A stretch of DNA of 64,000 nucleotides from Phoebastria nigripes (lineage: Eukaryota; Chordata; Aves; Procellariiformes; Diomedeidae): assembly GCA_035582835.1 (NCBI GenBank), contig JAYKAV010003089.1, positions 1 to 64,000 on the forward strand, read 5' to 3'. The translations under genes were made by a program, and so were the position numbers. Under the pieces are notes generated by a model that was not told the DNA's origin, ran no database searches, and saw only the letters and a program-made list of their open reading frames with translations. This document shows, piece after piece, positions 22,601-35,695 of this stretch (positions within the stretch are counted from its first letter, which is position 1; every line of letters starts with the position of its first letter).

Positions 22601-25600
22601 TTTGAATGTACCGTTTGTTGGGAAGTGTCCTTATTCTTTTAACCTCTGTAATGTATTTTCAGTGGTATGAAATAATTCTGGATACTATATTTATACACTA
22701 AGGAGTGTTTCTACAGAAGACATTCAACCTTTGGAGGTGTCATCACATTGTCTATTTGGAAGGTTTTGCTCCACAGGTTTTCTCATGAGCTGTTAATTGT
22801 AAACAGGGTTAATTTGCTTTTAAACTCTTTCTGTTGTCTTACAGTGCTTTTTTTTTCCTTATTGCCTCTGTCATCAGCTAGTGCTCTGCCTCACATTCCA
22901 CCCAGTTTTGCCCTGCTGCAAAAGGCAACATCAAGCGAATCAGATGTGTCACTTCCAAATTGAACAACTTTGTGAACAGATTACTGATGCGAAGCACAGG
23001 ACATCTAACACACAAGATGACACGTTTGTCCGTGGCTACAGAATCAGTGAGTGAACAGCTAAAGCTGGCATTGAAGAGATCCAGCCATGCCATGAAAGGG
23101 ACAAAGACTAAACTCAGACCAAGAATTTCTTCTGAAATGCTCAGAAATCCCTGACACTGGGAGTCTTCAATTTTAACACTCCAGAAAATGCTTTATTAAA
23201 GCGGAAGATTCCTCAGTTACGCACACATGGCTATGCTTCCTGAGTAGTCCTCTGTTCAGAGCAATAATTCAGAATACAAGACACGGAAAATGCAGAGCTA
23301 AACAATGGATCTTGCTGAAATCAATAGCAAAACACCTGTTCAATTACAGAGAAGAGGAGCTGCATTTCCAGACAAATTTATTGCTGATGTCAGCAGTGGC
23401 ATGAGGGACAAAATGAATATATCTTGGAAACTGCTTTCCACTAATTTGCTATTCTGTGGATGGGAGCACTTGTGTATCTTTATATGAAAAGAAAAGAGGT
23501 AGTGACCTAGAAAGTAATTAGCAGGAAAAAGTAGGATATAGCAGAGTTTGCTTTACTCTTCATTGCTTCCTTCCTGCAATTTCTTCTTCTGGTCACTCAA
23601 CAAATAAATTGCAAAACAATAATAGTGTCTTTCAGATAAAAGTTAAGCTGAAGAAGGAATTATGGCATAGTATCAATGCAAATATGCCTCACAGTGGAAT
23701 AAGATTGGAGAAATAGGAAAAAAGTCAGAAAAGCCAAGTATTTTGAAACCTGAATTTTGCCAAGAGATATTATTTTTCTCTCTAATAAGAAACATTATCA
23801 TATAAATATTTTGTAAAGAAATAAAGTAATTTACTAATCCATACTTCCAAATTTTTTTTTTTTTATGTTTATAATGCTTCTGTGGAAACACAGGATCCAC
23901 AATAACAAACAAATATATGAGATACAGATTGAGCCTACACCTGCGTATTCATATGACTTATGGCAGATTTCCTACTGCAAAACAAATTGCAGAATCACTA
24001 CTTCTATTACATAAAAGCCATTACTATATGCCAGTTATCAGAATAATGATCAGGCAGAAAGTAGAAAGTCTCTAATTGGCTTAATTAGTTGCATTTATGT
24101 TTGACCAAGCTTTCATTGTAAATATTTATCTGAATTCAAGCTTTGTGTTTTACAGACTAGAAGACTATGAAAAGTTATTACCGTGATTCTCTTATATAGT
24201 AACCTGCACTTCATTTCAAAACATGAATATTTTGAAACAAAAAAAGTGCCTAACATTGTGCAAGCTTTCATACATCATCAAAATCACACCATGCTCGCAA
24301 ATAAACATTGATTTTTCTGTTACCAAGTTATTATGTCATACTGTGAGGGAGGGAAATATCCTTATTCTGTAGAAGGCACTGGAAGCATTCAAGTGGATTT
24401 GCAAAAGCACTGGACCTTCACTCAGCTCTTCTCCTTGGTATGCATGTGTTTAGCTGCCTGGAGGCTTTACATTGTCAGCCACCACCTTTGAATCCCAGTG
24501 CCTTCCAAATCAAATTTTAAACAACAGTGAAATTCCTAAAGGGGCCTTTGGAAACCTCAGCTTCAGTAACACAAGAGTTAAGTCAAGTGCCTGCTTCTGA
24601 ATGTCTCGATCTTATTACAGTACCACTGTGGTTTAGGAATATTTTTGTCCATGGCTGTCACTCTGTTGTGAGACAGTGTGCATTTGACCCCTGCTAAAGT
24701 TGATTAGAATTACTTGCAGTTCTCACACACGAGGAAGAAAATAAGCTTCCTTTCTCATTTTCTTATTCCTTGAGCTCTTTAACCTGTGCAAAAGAAACAT
24801 ATGGAATTACGTTCTCATTGGGTAAAAAATGGTGCATTCCAATAGCATTGTTTTCTAGCTGCTGGATTAGCCGGAGACAGCTACCTGAGTTGCCTGTGTC
24901 CCGCATCTGGAATTCAGCAACAACATTTCATTCAGTGCAACCAGCTTCTTTCCACTGTCTGCCCTGAAGGTCACTGCAAATGCCTTAAAAATAAAGCTTA
25001 TCATTACTATCCAAGGTAAAATATTTATACCAAGAAATACCTTGACTAAAGGCATTTCATTTAGAAGAGGGCATTTCATCTTTGTTCAAACACCAGCTTG
25101 TGAATTTACATTGAGGGCTTCAGAGTTTTTTGACTTTTACATCCATCTCCTGTTATCTGTCTTTTTAATATCAGGTGCTTACATTCTGAAAAATATTCTG
25201 TTGATACAAACTTCCACTAGGACCCACAAAGGTACAAATGTATTCCTTAACTGTCACCAGTGATCTTTATTATTTAATCCTACAGGAATACCGTGTTTTT
25301 ACAGCTTATCTCTTTGCCGAGCCAAATTAATGAAAAGATTACCCTAAACTCAGAATACCTGGAAACACCACTGGAGAAATTTCATTTTCTCAGCATTTCA
25401 TTTCTGGTAAGATTGGCTTGGCTGTAGCACTCTCTGCAGCTGTGATTTGTGAAGTAAATGGCAAGGCTAAATGTGCTGAAAATCTGACATGTTCCCTGAG
25501 CAACAAAGGGACTGAAGGCAAATGTTACAGTATTACTGACAAGACCAGTAGTGCTTGTTTAAGCATTTTCTTCATAAACAATGAAAAGCAGCATTTAAAA

Positions 25601-28600
25601 AAACCAAAAAAAACCCAAAAAACAAAAGAAATATCAAGCAGGCCTCTCTGCTTTTTCTTTCTTCTTTGGTTAGCTTCCTTCTGTTGTTTCTCTTTATTCT
25701 CCTTTTAATTAAAAACTCATCTGCAGTAGCTGCTTATGAAGCTTGATATTCTCTTCAGTGGCACTGCCTTCCAGATGCCCTTGCCCTTGAAGGTTTTCTC
25801 CTTGATATGAGGGAGATTTTTATTATTACTTACCTTGCAATATTGCCTCCAGCTCTCAGTAACTGCACAGTGAACAAACCACAGGGAAGTTTCTGCCCTG
25901 AAGACCATATAGTCTGTCCTATAGCACCGCAGAAGAGGCACATTATTGGCAGGGGAGGGTGTTGGGTTGGTTCGTTCATGGGGTTTTGTGTGGTTTTGTA
26001 TTTTTCCCAGTTCACTGGCAATCTCAGCCTAAGGGACCTGCGAGACCTGCAGTCCCATGGGCAAAGTGACCTGACATACAGCTCACCTGGCTTTAGAAAG
26101 TCTGGGAGGGACCTCAGATATCCAGAGCCTTTGTCTCCTGGTCTAACACAGGGATTTCTTTTCAGATGAAATACTTCTCTGATTTCTCATTTTCCTCACT
26201 TTATATTTTCCACTTGATTGCATTGCTTCCACAAATAAACTCTTTTCTCTTTAAGCAGTCTTCCTTCTCCCATATTTTGATAAGGAGGTGCTCTCCACTT
26301 CCATGTAAAATTGTTACCTGTAATCAGTCCTGGAGGTCCTGCCCTCTGAATCCCCTCAGTGAAAGCATCAGGCACTGCTCAGCCAAATCTTCTTGCAACT
26401 CCTTTGGTTCTAAATTAGGTTTCCTCTCCTTCTTTCTATCTCTTGTCTGCTGTCTTTCCTGCAATCCTTAATAGCAGTTAAATCAAGAGAAGCTGTAACT
26501 GTAGCTCAGATCCAGCACAAAATACCTATCTTCCCATTTCTCGCCTCTTCTGGTGACCTCTGCTTGCAGAGGCCAGTTGAAATCCTCAGGTTTCATGGTG
26601 TGACTCTGGAGTAGCTCAATCAACACCAGTGAATTTACAGTGTTGCGTTATAAAATTATAGTAAAGTGAGAGACTGATCTGTGTCAAGCATCCTCTGTTG
26701 GATTTCATCCTGCTTCCATTTCCCATCAGTTCTGTTGATACTCTGTCTTTAGTATCCTTAAAGATTTTATCCAGCTGGGAGTCATGCAAGAGAACATGGG
26801 GGAAAGCCTGCTCTCTCCTAAAGAGATATAAGTCTGGTAAAATCTGGGCAGTTTTCCAAAGATAACTGACAGCAGAGTTTTGACCATTGTTTGAAATGAC
26901 AGAAGGTAGACTTAGTCATTACAAAGTAGCTGTAGTGGCTAAATCTCAGACTGTCAACACTTCATAAAGAAAGTATGACTACTTTTTCCCATGTGAGTTT
27001 TTAAATTTCATAATCAAGAAAAAGCAGTGGCAGCCAAGCATCCATTGGTGGCAACTGTGTACCTGCCTATTTGAACCCATGGGAATAATTAGAGTAAGCT
27101 GGAACAGTAAACGTCAAGAGTGGGGAGAGATGTACAGAATTTCAGCTGGAAATCCTAAGAAAAAAAATCTGCTTGTTACTGTGAAATACATTTTTAATGC
27201 CCTGAAGGCTTCATAACCACAATGCCCATTTGAAGTGGCTGAAATACAAAAGAAAGAAAAGCTTATGTTTTAAAGTGCAAGAAAATAAGATGAAGGATAA
27301 GATATATAATCCTGGAGATGCACTGAGTCTCAGGCTGAAAAGCTCCATTAAATAGCAACTCTGCTTGGGGTTGGAGCCATGGCCCAGCAGAGGAGCCGTC
27401 CTGGGGACACCCAGCACCAGCCAGTGCAGCTCACCCCATGCAACGGTCTGCACCGGAGGCACCCGCAACAGCTCACAGCTGTCGGGAAAGTGATTTTTCA
27501 TTCTTTAGATACTTTTTTAAGAATAAAAGTGGGGGCTTCTTTTCTTTTCTAGCCACCAGGAGGGTGTTTGAGCAAAAGGTTTTGAAGGGCGGCGTTAAAA
27601 ATGAGAGGAGGAAGCAGAAAGCAAAACGTTGGCTTCTCCCATTCTGGAATGCCCTTTCATAGCATCTTTCTTATGTTTCTCTACCAATGGAGAATTAGCT
27701 ATAGCACTAATGCAAGCAGTAATTGGAGTGGTAAGGAGAGCACAAACCTGACCAAATTAGGTATTATCCCAAAAATGTTAAACCCTAGAAAATCAGGCAT
27801 CCCACAGGTATAAAAGGGCTAAATCTCCACAGCAAATCACTGCGAAACATGCTGTGTGCATGCAGGATTAACAAGTGGCAAAGGAAGGAAGGGCTCCCAC
27901 CACTCCCAGTTGTAGAACTCAAGAGCAAAATCAGGAAGAAAGAGGAGAAAGGTGGCTAGAAAGGCACCAGCCGCCGTGTACCTCTGAGCATGCACCGCAA
28001 GACCCTGCTGGCCCATCTCAGTCATTTGACTCAATATTTATTAGTGTCCAGAGACACCAAAAAGCTATTCTGTTTTTGATATAGGTGATAGCCTCTTCAC
28101 CTTCAAAGACATGGCTGGTATGATGTTCAGGATGACATACTGACAACTCAGCAAGCATGGCACTAACTCTGGTGTGTGAGAGGAATTGTCTAATACCGAT
28201 AACAGTAACATGTTCCATCAGCTTATACACTCTATAGACACAGTTCAGCTTCTGACTGGAGATCTTTGTGTGCATGGCCTGACAGTCAGCTGCAGTTCTT
28301 CTCCTTCAGAAAGGAGCCCTGGATTCTTATTCAGCAATGATGAACTAGAAATCACAGAAATGATGAGGAAGAAGGAGGGACCAAGCTGGAGGAACTCAGG
28401 TAGTCACCCAAGTGGTAAGACAAAGAAAACAGGAGTCCTTTGTGAGTCTCTAAATGTAGCATTTTTTTTTCTTGTGTGCTTAATGAACATCACTTATGAT
28501 GATCTCAGTTTGAAGCGATCTCTATTTAAAGGTACATGTATTAATTTGGACTAGTGAGTGGAAAACCTACTGGGAGTTACAGAATTTGTAAATAACATGA

Positions 28601-29204
28601 CAGCAAAAGAAACAAACAGGTTCGGGGTTTTTTTAATAGAATCTTAAAAGTTAGAGAAAGATAATACCTGTGTACAGCAACCTTTCTCACTAACAGTGAA
28701 GATGGGATTGTTCCTTACTGAGGCACTGAAGGGTGACGGTAACAGACTGGTTTACATTGGGCTTCCAGTACATCCTGACCGAGACTACTTAATAATACTG
28801 CATGTTCATGAGGGCAGGGGTCTTTCTAATATTAGCCCAACTTCTAGTTCTGATTGCCACCATCACTCTCCATTTACATCTGTGTAACATGCAAAATTAT
28901 TCTCACTATTCCTAATGACTGTACTTTTCACAGGTTTTTTTTTGTGATGATTGCCTAAGCAAACTATACATGTTTAGCTCTACTGATCTTGCCTGAAAAT
29001 CTCCACCAGCTTTGCCTTCATTTCTTTGCTTCTCAGGTTAGCCCTGATGATTTCAACTATTTGAAAGCATACAGTAATATTCTACAACACATTTCTGACT
29101 GTGGGAGTCCTAGTAATATAAAATCTCTGTACTGCCTCTGTTTTTACATTGGTTTCTGCAGATTGAGAGATATTTCTCTCAATATATTTCTTTATGCCAA
29201 GCAA
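19690..29204. other. 9.5 kb of unique AT-rich DNA, no gene seen
   Basis: No domain-bearing frame on either strand; the longest frames (128 codons at 22,073-22,459, 122 at 28,186-28,554 and 120 at 25,807-26,169, all plus) have no recognisable similarity. An A-rich tract with C interruptions lies at 25,597-25,628 and a T run near 23,851-23,862. One unresolved base at 21979. I recognise no transposable element here, which makes it the longest repeat-poor stretch in the window. Confidence 0.6.
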
Positions 29205-29990
29205 AAGTGGAGTCTATAGTCCAGCTGAGGCCTTGCCAGAGGGAAGGATTGCTTTACATGCCTGACATAGTCCTGGTTTTATATACCACACTGTAAGGTT
29301 TGCTTTTTTACAGCATCATGACACTGTTAATTTGTGTTCGGTTTGTGACTTGCTAAAAGCTGCAGATCCTTGTCTGTGGTACTGCTGCCTGCCTCGTTGC
29401 CCCCCCTCCCCCCTCACAGCACTGCAGTTCATTTCTTCAGTCAATGGGTAGAGACTTCCACTTATCCTCATTGAATGGCAGCCTATTTATTTCAGTCCAT
29501 TTATCTCTATTCATTGAGATCCTTTTGAATGCTAGCCCTGCCATCTAAAATATTTGCAATCCTTCCCAGCTTAAACTTATAGGAGAATACATCCTATACA
29601 TAGCAAGCATCCTCTCTCATTTATCAACCAAGTCTTTATTCAATAGTAGCCAACACAAGACTGATGCCTGTACAACCCCCACTTGATATGTGTGGCCAAG
29701 CTGATGGTGAACCGGTGATCGCTGTTCCCTAAGGATGGTTTTCTCAACATCTGTGTCCTGGCTTTCAGCAGTTTCCCCTGGACAACATTGCACTAGTCTG
29801 CCTATGAGCACGCCATGGGAGACTGCAAAAAGACACACTGAAGTCAATATATCACCTCTCCAGTTTTTCCTTTACCACAAAGCCACTTACACTGTCATTG
29901 AAGGAAATCAGACTGGTTTGACATGATCTGTTCTTGACAAATCCATGTTGGTAGTTACTTACCACTTCATGAACTTCTAGGCACTTTCCT
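29205..29990 (-). mobile_element. Ancient CR1/L3-like LINE remnant
   Basis: On the minus strand this follows, block by block, an old CR1-clade LINE that I know as abundant in turtle and crocodile DNA. Recognisable plus-strand blocks are GTCCAGCTGAGGCCTT (about 29,218), TTTTGAATGCTAGCCCTG (about 29,523), GGGAGACTGCAAAA with AAGTCAATATATCACC (29,817-29,856), and TTCTTGACAAATCCATGTTGG (about 29,931). These correspond to ORF2 reverse transcriptase read in reverse. Divergence is heavy with many small indels, so it predates the avian CR1 copies in this window by a long way. Both ends are approximate. Confidence 0.78.
29205..29990 (-). pseudogene. Ancient CR1-like reverse transcriptase remnant lacking FADD
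   Basis: The region of the first RT catalytic motif (LDFSKAFD-like in the family) can be traced at 29,813-29,858, but small indels and in-frame stops break it. About 240 bp further on, where the family has the FADD box, CCCAGCTT (ending at 29,572) joins directly to AAACTTATA. The roughly 12 bases coding for that box appear deleted. No continuous frame survives. This reading rests on my memory of the family consensus. Confidence 0.6.
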
Positions 29991-32900
29991 AGAGCATGTA
30001 CATTAGCAAAATGCAGATAGTGCAATTTGGCTGTATCTCAGTGGTAGTGAGTCAAGGGAGGGCTTCCAGCATCCTTCTGTTTTCCTGCATTTATCTTCTC
30101 TATCAATATCATCACTCAAAAAGGCCCTGTACTTATCCCTCCTCTCTGTTTGAAGAGGACCAGACAAAGTGGTTTGGCCGAAAATTGTAGTGTGACTCCT
30201 CGCTTCTCTTAGCTGAATGTGCTCACCTGCATGAGGGGCACTTGTACTGCTAAGGGCATCACTATTCTGTGTGGAGAGACCTTTGTGTGTCACTGCTTCA
30301 GAAAAATTGCAGCCCACACTCTGATCATTTACAATGTTAATAGTTTGACTGACAACTTTATTTCACTTCATGTAGGCTGGGATTGAACCAGCTGTGCAAA
30401 CTCTTTTCTGATGGCCCTGGTATACAGTTGGGAATGAGGGAACATGAGGAGAAAGGACACAGTAATAAAATGTTTAGGCACATGAATGTGACAGCAAAAC
30501 ACACGGGTAATGTTGTGCGTCATTAACAGAGATATGACAAATGCCTATGGAGGGCACATGAGAAGATACAAATGGCCAGATCTCATTGTGAAATGCATAA
30601 GTACAGTGACTGCACGCAGCCATAACTCACACATATACCTCATGTTCATTTCTTTGCCTATTCAAAAAGAGTTGGCCCCAAATGTCTGGTCTGTATCTTT
30701 CTGAAGAGAAGAGAAACAACTCCATCTGAACCCTTGTGGTCTTGTGTTTTAACTGTAACAGCAGACAAACCAAAGTGCTTCTGGAGATGCTTGATCTGCC
30801 TTCTTCATTAAACAGTTCTGATCCCAACAGCGTAAAAGCCAACATGTCAATGGCAGATTGTATTTACGCTGCAACTAGTCAGTGAAAGGCCATGGGCACA
30901 ACTTGCAGGGTTGTGAGCTTCTCAGGCATGCCTCATGTCTTCTTCCAACTGACCACAGCACCAGAGCCACTGTGGGTACCAGCACACCAACAAGAATAAA
31001 ACAGCATTGCCTCCTTCCCGCTGTCATTCCCCTCTCTAAAACTTACTCTTGAAAGAGGTCATTTAAATGTGATCCTACTCCCTTAAATGAACATTCTGTA
31101 TCTTTTTTTTTGTCATACTACAGTGCTTTCAACTTCTTCCCATCATTAAGCCATTTGCGTGAAATACTGAACTGATTAATGTGGCATTTTTCACTAAACT
31201 GTTTCAGGAAATGCTGCACCTTACCAGTGGGATGCTTTTGAATAATGTAATCTCCTTAGTATAATTAAAACTAAGTTCTGAAGTTAGTACCTTTTTTCCC
31301 TGGAGACACTCATCAAAATGTCAAGTGTTCCTTCTAGTGGAACTGCAATCCTGTAATACAAACAAATATATTTATCCACTGTTCCTTGCAAGCAGGAGAC
31401 CTTTGCCTCTATTCTTTGTCACTTCATTTTTTAACATGAGTAAATAGTGCATGAAATAATAAACAGTCTCTATGCGCAGAATGACAGAGTGTTTAAAAAA
31501 GCTTGAAGAAAAGAAATGAGGTACCATAGGTAACAATATTAGGAAGTCCTTGTTTTGTTTTACTAATGATTCCTTTCAAGTGTGACTGTTAAAATGAAGT
31601 TTAAATGCTTATTTATAAATGGAACAAATGATATGAAACAAAACATTTGCTTCCCCTAGACTTCTCAGGGCACTTTTTTTGCCATAGAGAAAAACAGGGC
31701 TGGGGTGCCACCACCTGGAGAGCTGCGGCAATATTGTTCGCGGATTTCAAGTTTCTGAGAGTTGCTGGGATTCCACAGATTTACAGCTGAGTCTTGGGCA
31801 AAACTCCAGTTAAAAGGGTGGAAAATCAGTTCAAATTATGTTTGAGAAACTCCACAGGTAGGAAGATACATTTTAAAAACTGATTTTTGTTACTTTCACC
31901 CCAAAAAATCCTGACTATGTGCATCGTATGCAGGTGAATGTATTTGCTTGTTCTCCTCTCTCGCATTGCTGGGATGCTCTGAAAGTGAGGACTGGCCTGT
32001 TGCTGTAACCCACAGCTCTGAGCCACATGACTACAATAACCTGTCCTGAAATGAGAAAGTACTAGGTACAACGTTAAGTTCACAACCACATTACTTTGCA
32101 CAGTCTGCCAGATTTTACAGAACCTATTTGAGATTGTTTGTACTTTTTTAATTTGCTTTTCTTAATTTAAATGAAAACCCAGCTAGAATTTATGGTATGC
32201 GTTTAGGAAACTGAATAAATTCCAGCTAAAAACCACACTGTATATGTAGGACTGGCTTCTCTCCAGCCTTCTGTTATTATTTATAATTTCTCTTCTTATT
32301 GAAGTTGGATGTAGAGTACAGTACACTATTAGCTAGACATAAAGATAGGACAGTTAAATATCTGTTGTTAATTAGCTTCCTCCTCCTAAACTGTCATATA
32401 TAAGTCACTGAAGTTATTATAGGAAACAGAGTATGCTTGTGCAATAAGCACAACAAGATCAAAGCTTAATATTCTCCTAACTTAGGCCATCTGGGAGGTA
32501 GGCATCTAGTCTAAGCTAGTCAGGTAAGATCCCTCCATGATTGCTGGGGGCAGAGAGACACTGCTGGGGTCCTCCTCCCTGCAACAGTTTCCTAAACCTG
32601 GTACAGCAAACTACCTTCTGGAAAAGCCCATCCGTCCTCATCAACCCTAGAGACAGCCTGGACATCCAGCTCACAGTAGATACCTCAACTTGTAGGTGGC
32701 CAAATGCCTGGGAGTTGTACCTCACCCTGTTTCTAATGTTATAAAAGGACTCACATAATCCTAGTGGAAGTAATGTCTGGCTTATATGTTGTTTAACAGA
32801 AACTAAATGAGTGAGAGCTATCAGATATATCTTTGGAGGAAAACAGTTCTCCAACCAAATCCATAAACATGTTGCCTTTATCCCCAGTGGTGGCGTTTAC

Positions 32901-33544
32901 ATACACATATATTAGCCACAACTACTCTGCACTTTCTACAGCTAATCCTCCTGTTTATCACTTCATTTGCAACGCTCCTGTTATAACATCACCAGATACT
33001 GGGGGAATGAATGTCTGACAACACTGATTAGCTTAAAGCATAACATAACTTCATTAGTGTCTTGTAAGGACACTTGACGTTTAAACAGTCCCATTTCCTA
33101 GTTTACAAACATTTCAAACCTAGCACATCAATGCCATACAAGGTTAATTGCTCTTACTAATCCACTAATGGAAACCTATTGCTTTTGTATATAATAGAAA
33201 ACCACAAGAAACTTATTTCTTTCGTTTGTTGGACCATTATTTCAAGTGTGCATAGTCTTCAATCTGTTAAGAAAATTTTAAGCCGAGTCTCCCTAAACCC
33301 TAAACACTCTTACTTTGTATATGTCCATTATCTATTAAGACTAAAAGCTACAGCATTCAGCAGTTGCATATGCACAGGCAGACAGATAGCAATGCAGCCA
33401 CCCAGTCATCCCAAGGCTGCCTTTGGGAGACTGTGCCACCAACATGCACGAGCTTTCTGTCTTCCAGGAAANGATCAGTTTGCTGGGGCTTTTTTACCCT
33501 TTCTCCAGCTAGAAAATAAATTTCTATGTTTTTAATTGTTTAGA
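29991..33544. other. Unique AT-rich DNA, no gene seen
   Basis: The first few hundred bases may hold more of the ancient LINE, but I cannot follow it past about 29,990. Chance frames of 104-118 codons (for example 33,179-33,535, plus) show no domain. One unresolved base at 33472. Confidence 0.55.
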
Positions 33545-33665
33545 TAATCTCGAGGGTGTCAGTCACCATACCGTGAACCATTATGGCGTCGAAGTACCTN
33601 TAGATGGGACGGTTCTGAGGGGTGAGTTACATGGTTATGTCTGAATTCAAACTACCACGAAACGT
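33545..33665. other. CpG-dense short patch
   Basis: Seven CpGs fall in about 120 bp (CTCGAG, ACCGTG, GGCGTCGAAG, GACGGT, CACGAAACGT), in a window where CpG is otherwise sparse. Just downstream, the plus frame at 33,675 reads KWNMVIFSDE, which resembles the W..V.FSDE block of Tc1-type transposases, and GVSHHTVNHYG-like residues lie upstream. The spacing is too short for an intact transposase and the context has stops, so the transposon reading is weak. One unresolved base at 33600. Confidence 0.35.
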
Positions 33666-33699
33666 ATCCAAAAGTGGAACATGGTCATCTTCAGTGATG

Positions 33700-33960
33700 A
33701 GCTGTTACAAGAGCCCCCTGTGAGCTTCTGGCCTGGACCAGCCTGCACCCTCCTAAAGGGCTCCTGGGCAGGTTCAGGAGTCCCCACAGCCACCCTGCTG
33801 AGCCCCTCGAGTGCTCCTGCCCACCCGCACCTGAGCCAGCCCAGGGAGTCAGCCCTGGCTTGGGCATCACTGTCCCATACCTCTTCCCACTTAGAGTGCA
33901 GGGGGTGTCCAGGCTGGCATGGTCCTTCAGGACCAGCCAAGCCAACCTGCCACGATGGGC
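33700..33960. other. GC-rich, C-biased segment
   Basis: About 260 bp with high G+C and many CCTG/CAGCC words but few CpGs. Frames are open on both strands (109 codons plus, 133 codons minus), as expected in GC-rich non-coding DNA. No domain recognised. Confidence 0.5.
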
Positions 33961-35665
33961 AGATCACGAGAGAACAGCCTAAGTGGGGTAGTCCACTGAA
34001 ATACAGGTGAGGCTCTTGATAGTGATTCCTTTCATTACCCCGTTGCATCAGATGAGTAATTTAATCATTTGATAGCATTTTCTTTAGCTGCAGAATGAGG
34101 CTCCATACTTACACAGCTCTTGTGGAGAGCTGAGATCATTAAATAGAGGATATCTGTAAAGGTATGGTATGGAAACGATGAATCTGAATTCTGGGGTAGG
34201 GAACTAGTTACTAAGAAGTGGAGCATTTTCCTCTTTTTGTCTTTCAGCAGTTCGGCAATAGTTGCCAGGAACACTAATCCGTAGCAGGAAGGTTGAAAAT
34301 CCCTTGTCCCCCTTTAATATAAAATGAGTCTTAAGTTTAGAAAAGCCCAAAATAACATCACTTTCACTCCAAATTCATAAGGATGTCACTGAAAGTGGTG
34401 ATTTACCTGTGATGGAAATTAGCCATTTTCAGTGGGTAGGAATGGAAATATTTATCACCTGCAATAGTTACACTGTTTTCTCCAGCAGAAGAAACCTGCT
34501 TCTTTAAGGTATGTCTACCATACTAATGTGAATGAATCTTATCCTTGGGTCTGTGGTAGAGTTTGTAACAGCTGATCCTGCCTATTTTTTTACAGGGCTA
34601 TATGCAAGCTATTAGACTTCTCAGTAGGTCACAAGTACAGCCTCACAGTATGTGGAAAAAAAATTGCTCAAATTGCAAAACATAATACCAAAAGATCAAG
34701 ACAGAGGAAAGAAATACCAAAATAAACTAATCATAATTAATTTAATAAATGGACAGCGTATAAAGTACTCTTGGATGCTCGTAGAGCTATTGCTAATATA
34801 TATTTATAATCACTTAAGTTACAATACAGAACGAGGAATAATATAGAAATAGGAGAAGTTATAATGTAAAAATGTTGAAGGTAAAAATTATTGCTGCAGG
34901 TGCTGTGGCCAATATAGCTTTAGTTTTCGTGTTCTAATCAGCAAGTAAGATATGATAATGTTCCTCAGAAAGGACATGGATGAAGAGCTAGTCTTGACCT
35001 TTTCATTTTGAGGGAAAAAAAAAAGAACTATGAATATTTTTATTGGGAGCACTGAAATATATTTCCTCTAGAATCAGGTGAGTGCCTATTCAGCATTATG
35101 CAAAATTAATTTTTCATATTTAAAATGATGCTTAGCTTTCACCTGTTGGTTTTGTTTTGTTTTTTCTTACTGATATTATTCATTTTTAAGCTTTTAATCT
35201 CCTGAGGCTAATTAATGGCCAATTGCACGGCCTGCTGGAATGAGTCATGCTGGGAAGCGGCAGGAGTGATGGCAGTGCTCTTGCAGCTGGGAAAGAGGAA
35301 CATCACAACAGACATAATCCCATTCATGGCCAGACCAGGGAGCTGGATTATCACAAAATCTGTACTGGCCCGTTAGGGAGTCACTTTTTATAGACCTTTC
35401 TTCACCACTTTGGCACTCAGCAGCTGATGTATGGTTTGGAGGATGAGTATTTATACCTCATCCAGTTTTGAAACCTCTCTAATGCAGCAATAGATGCTCC
35501 CATCTAAGGAAATACTGAATACTTAACTATCATATTACTCTCTTCACTGCAGTGGATGTCTATGTTAAACCAGGGTCTTTTAAGCTGAATAGAGGGAAGC
35601 AGAGACTTTTACCTCAAAAAGTTCACACATACAATATGAAATAGCATTGTACTTTTTCGGCATTT
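33961..35665. other. Unique AT-rich DNA, possible conserved element at 35,195-35,335
   Basis: No gene recognised. A run of A lies at 35,013-35,022. The part at 35,195-35,335 (CTAATTAATGGCCAATTG, then GAGTCATGCTGGGAAG) combines homeodomain-like, CCAAT-like and AP-1-like words in a tidy block and could be a conserved non-coding element; this is impression only. Confidence 0.5.
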
Positions 35666-35695
35666 TGTGCCCTTGTTTCCTGTGCCCTTGTTTCC
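35666..35695. repeat. Exact 15-bp tandem duplication
   Basis: TGTGCCCTTGTTTCC occurs twice head to tail with no mismatch, so the duplication is recent or under constraint. Slippage is the simplest origin. Confidence 0.9.

Noticed and set aside
33675..33710. A Tc1/mariner transposase gene
   Set aside because: Only one short motif-like block with stops and wrong spacing; kept as a low-confidence finding, not as a gene.
33647..34048. 133-codon minus-strand frame overlapping a 109-codon plus-strand frame
   Set aside because: Both arise from the same GC-rich patch and neither shows a domain or conserved pattern.
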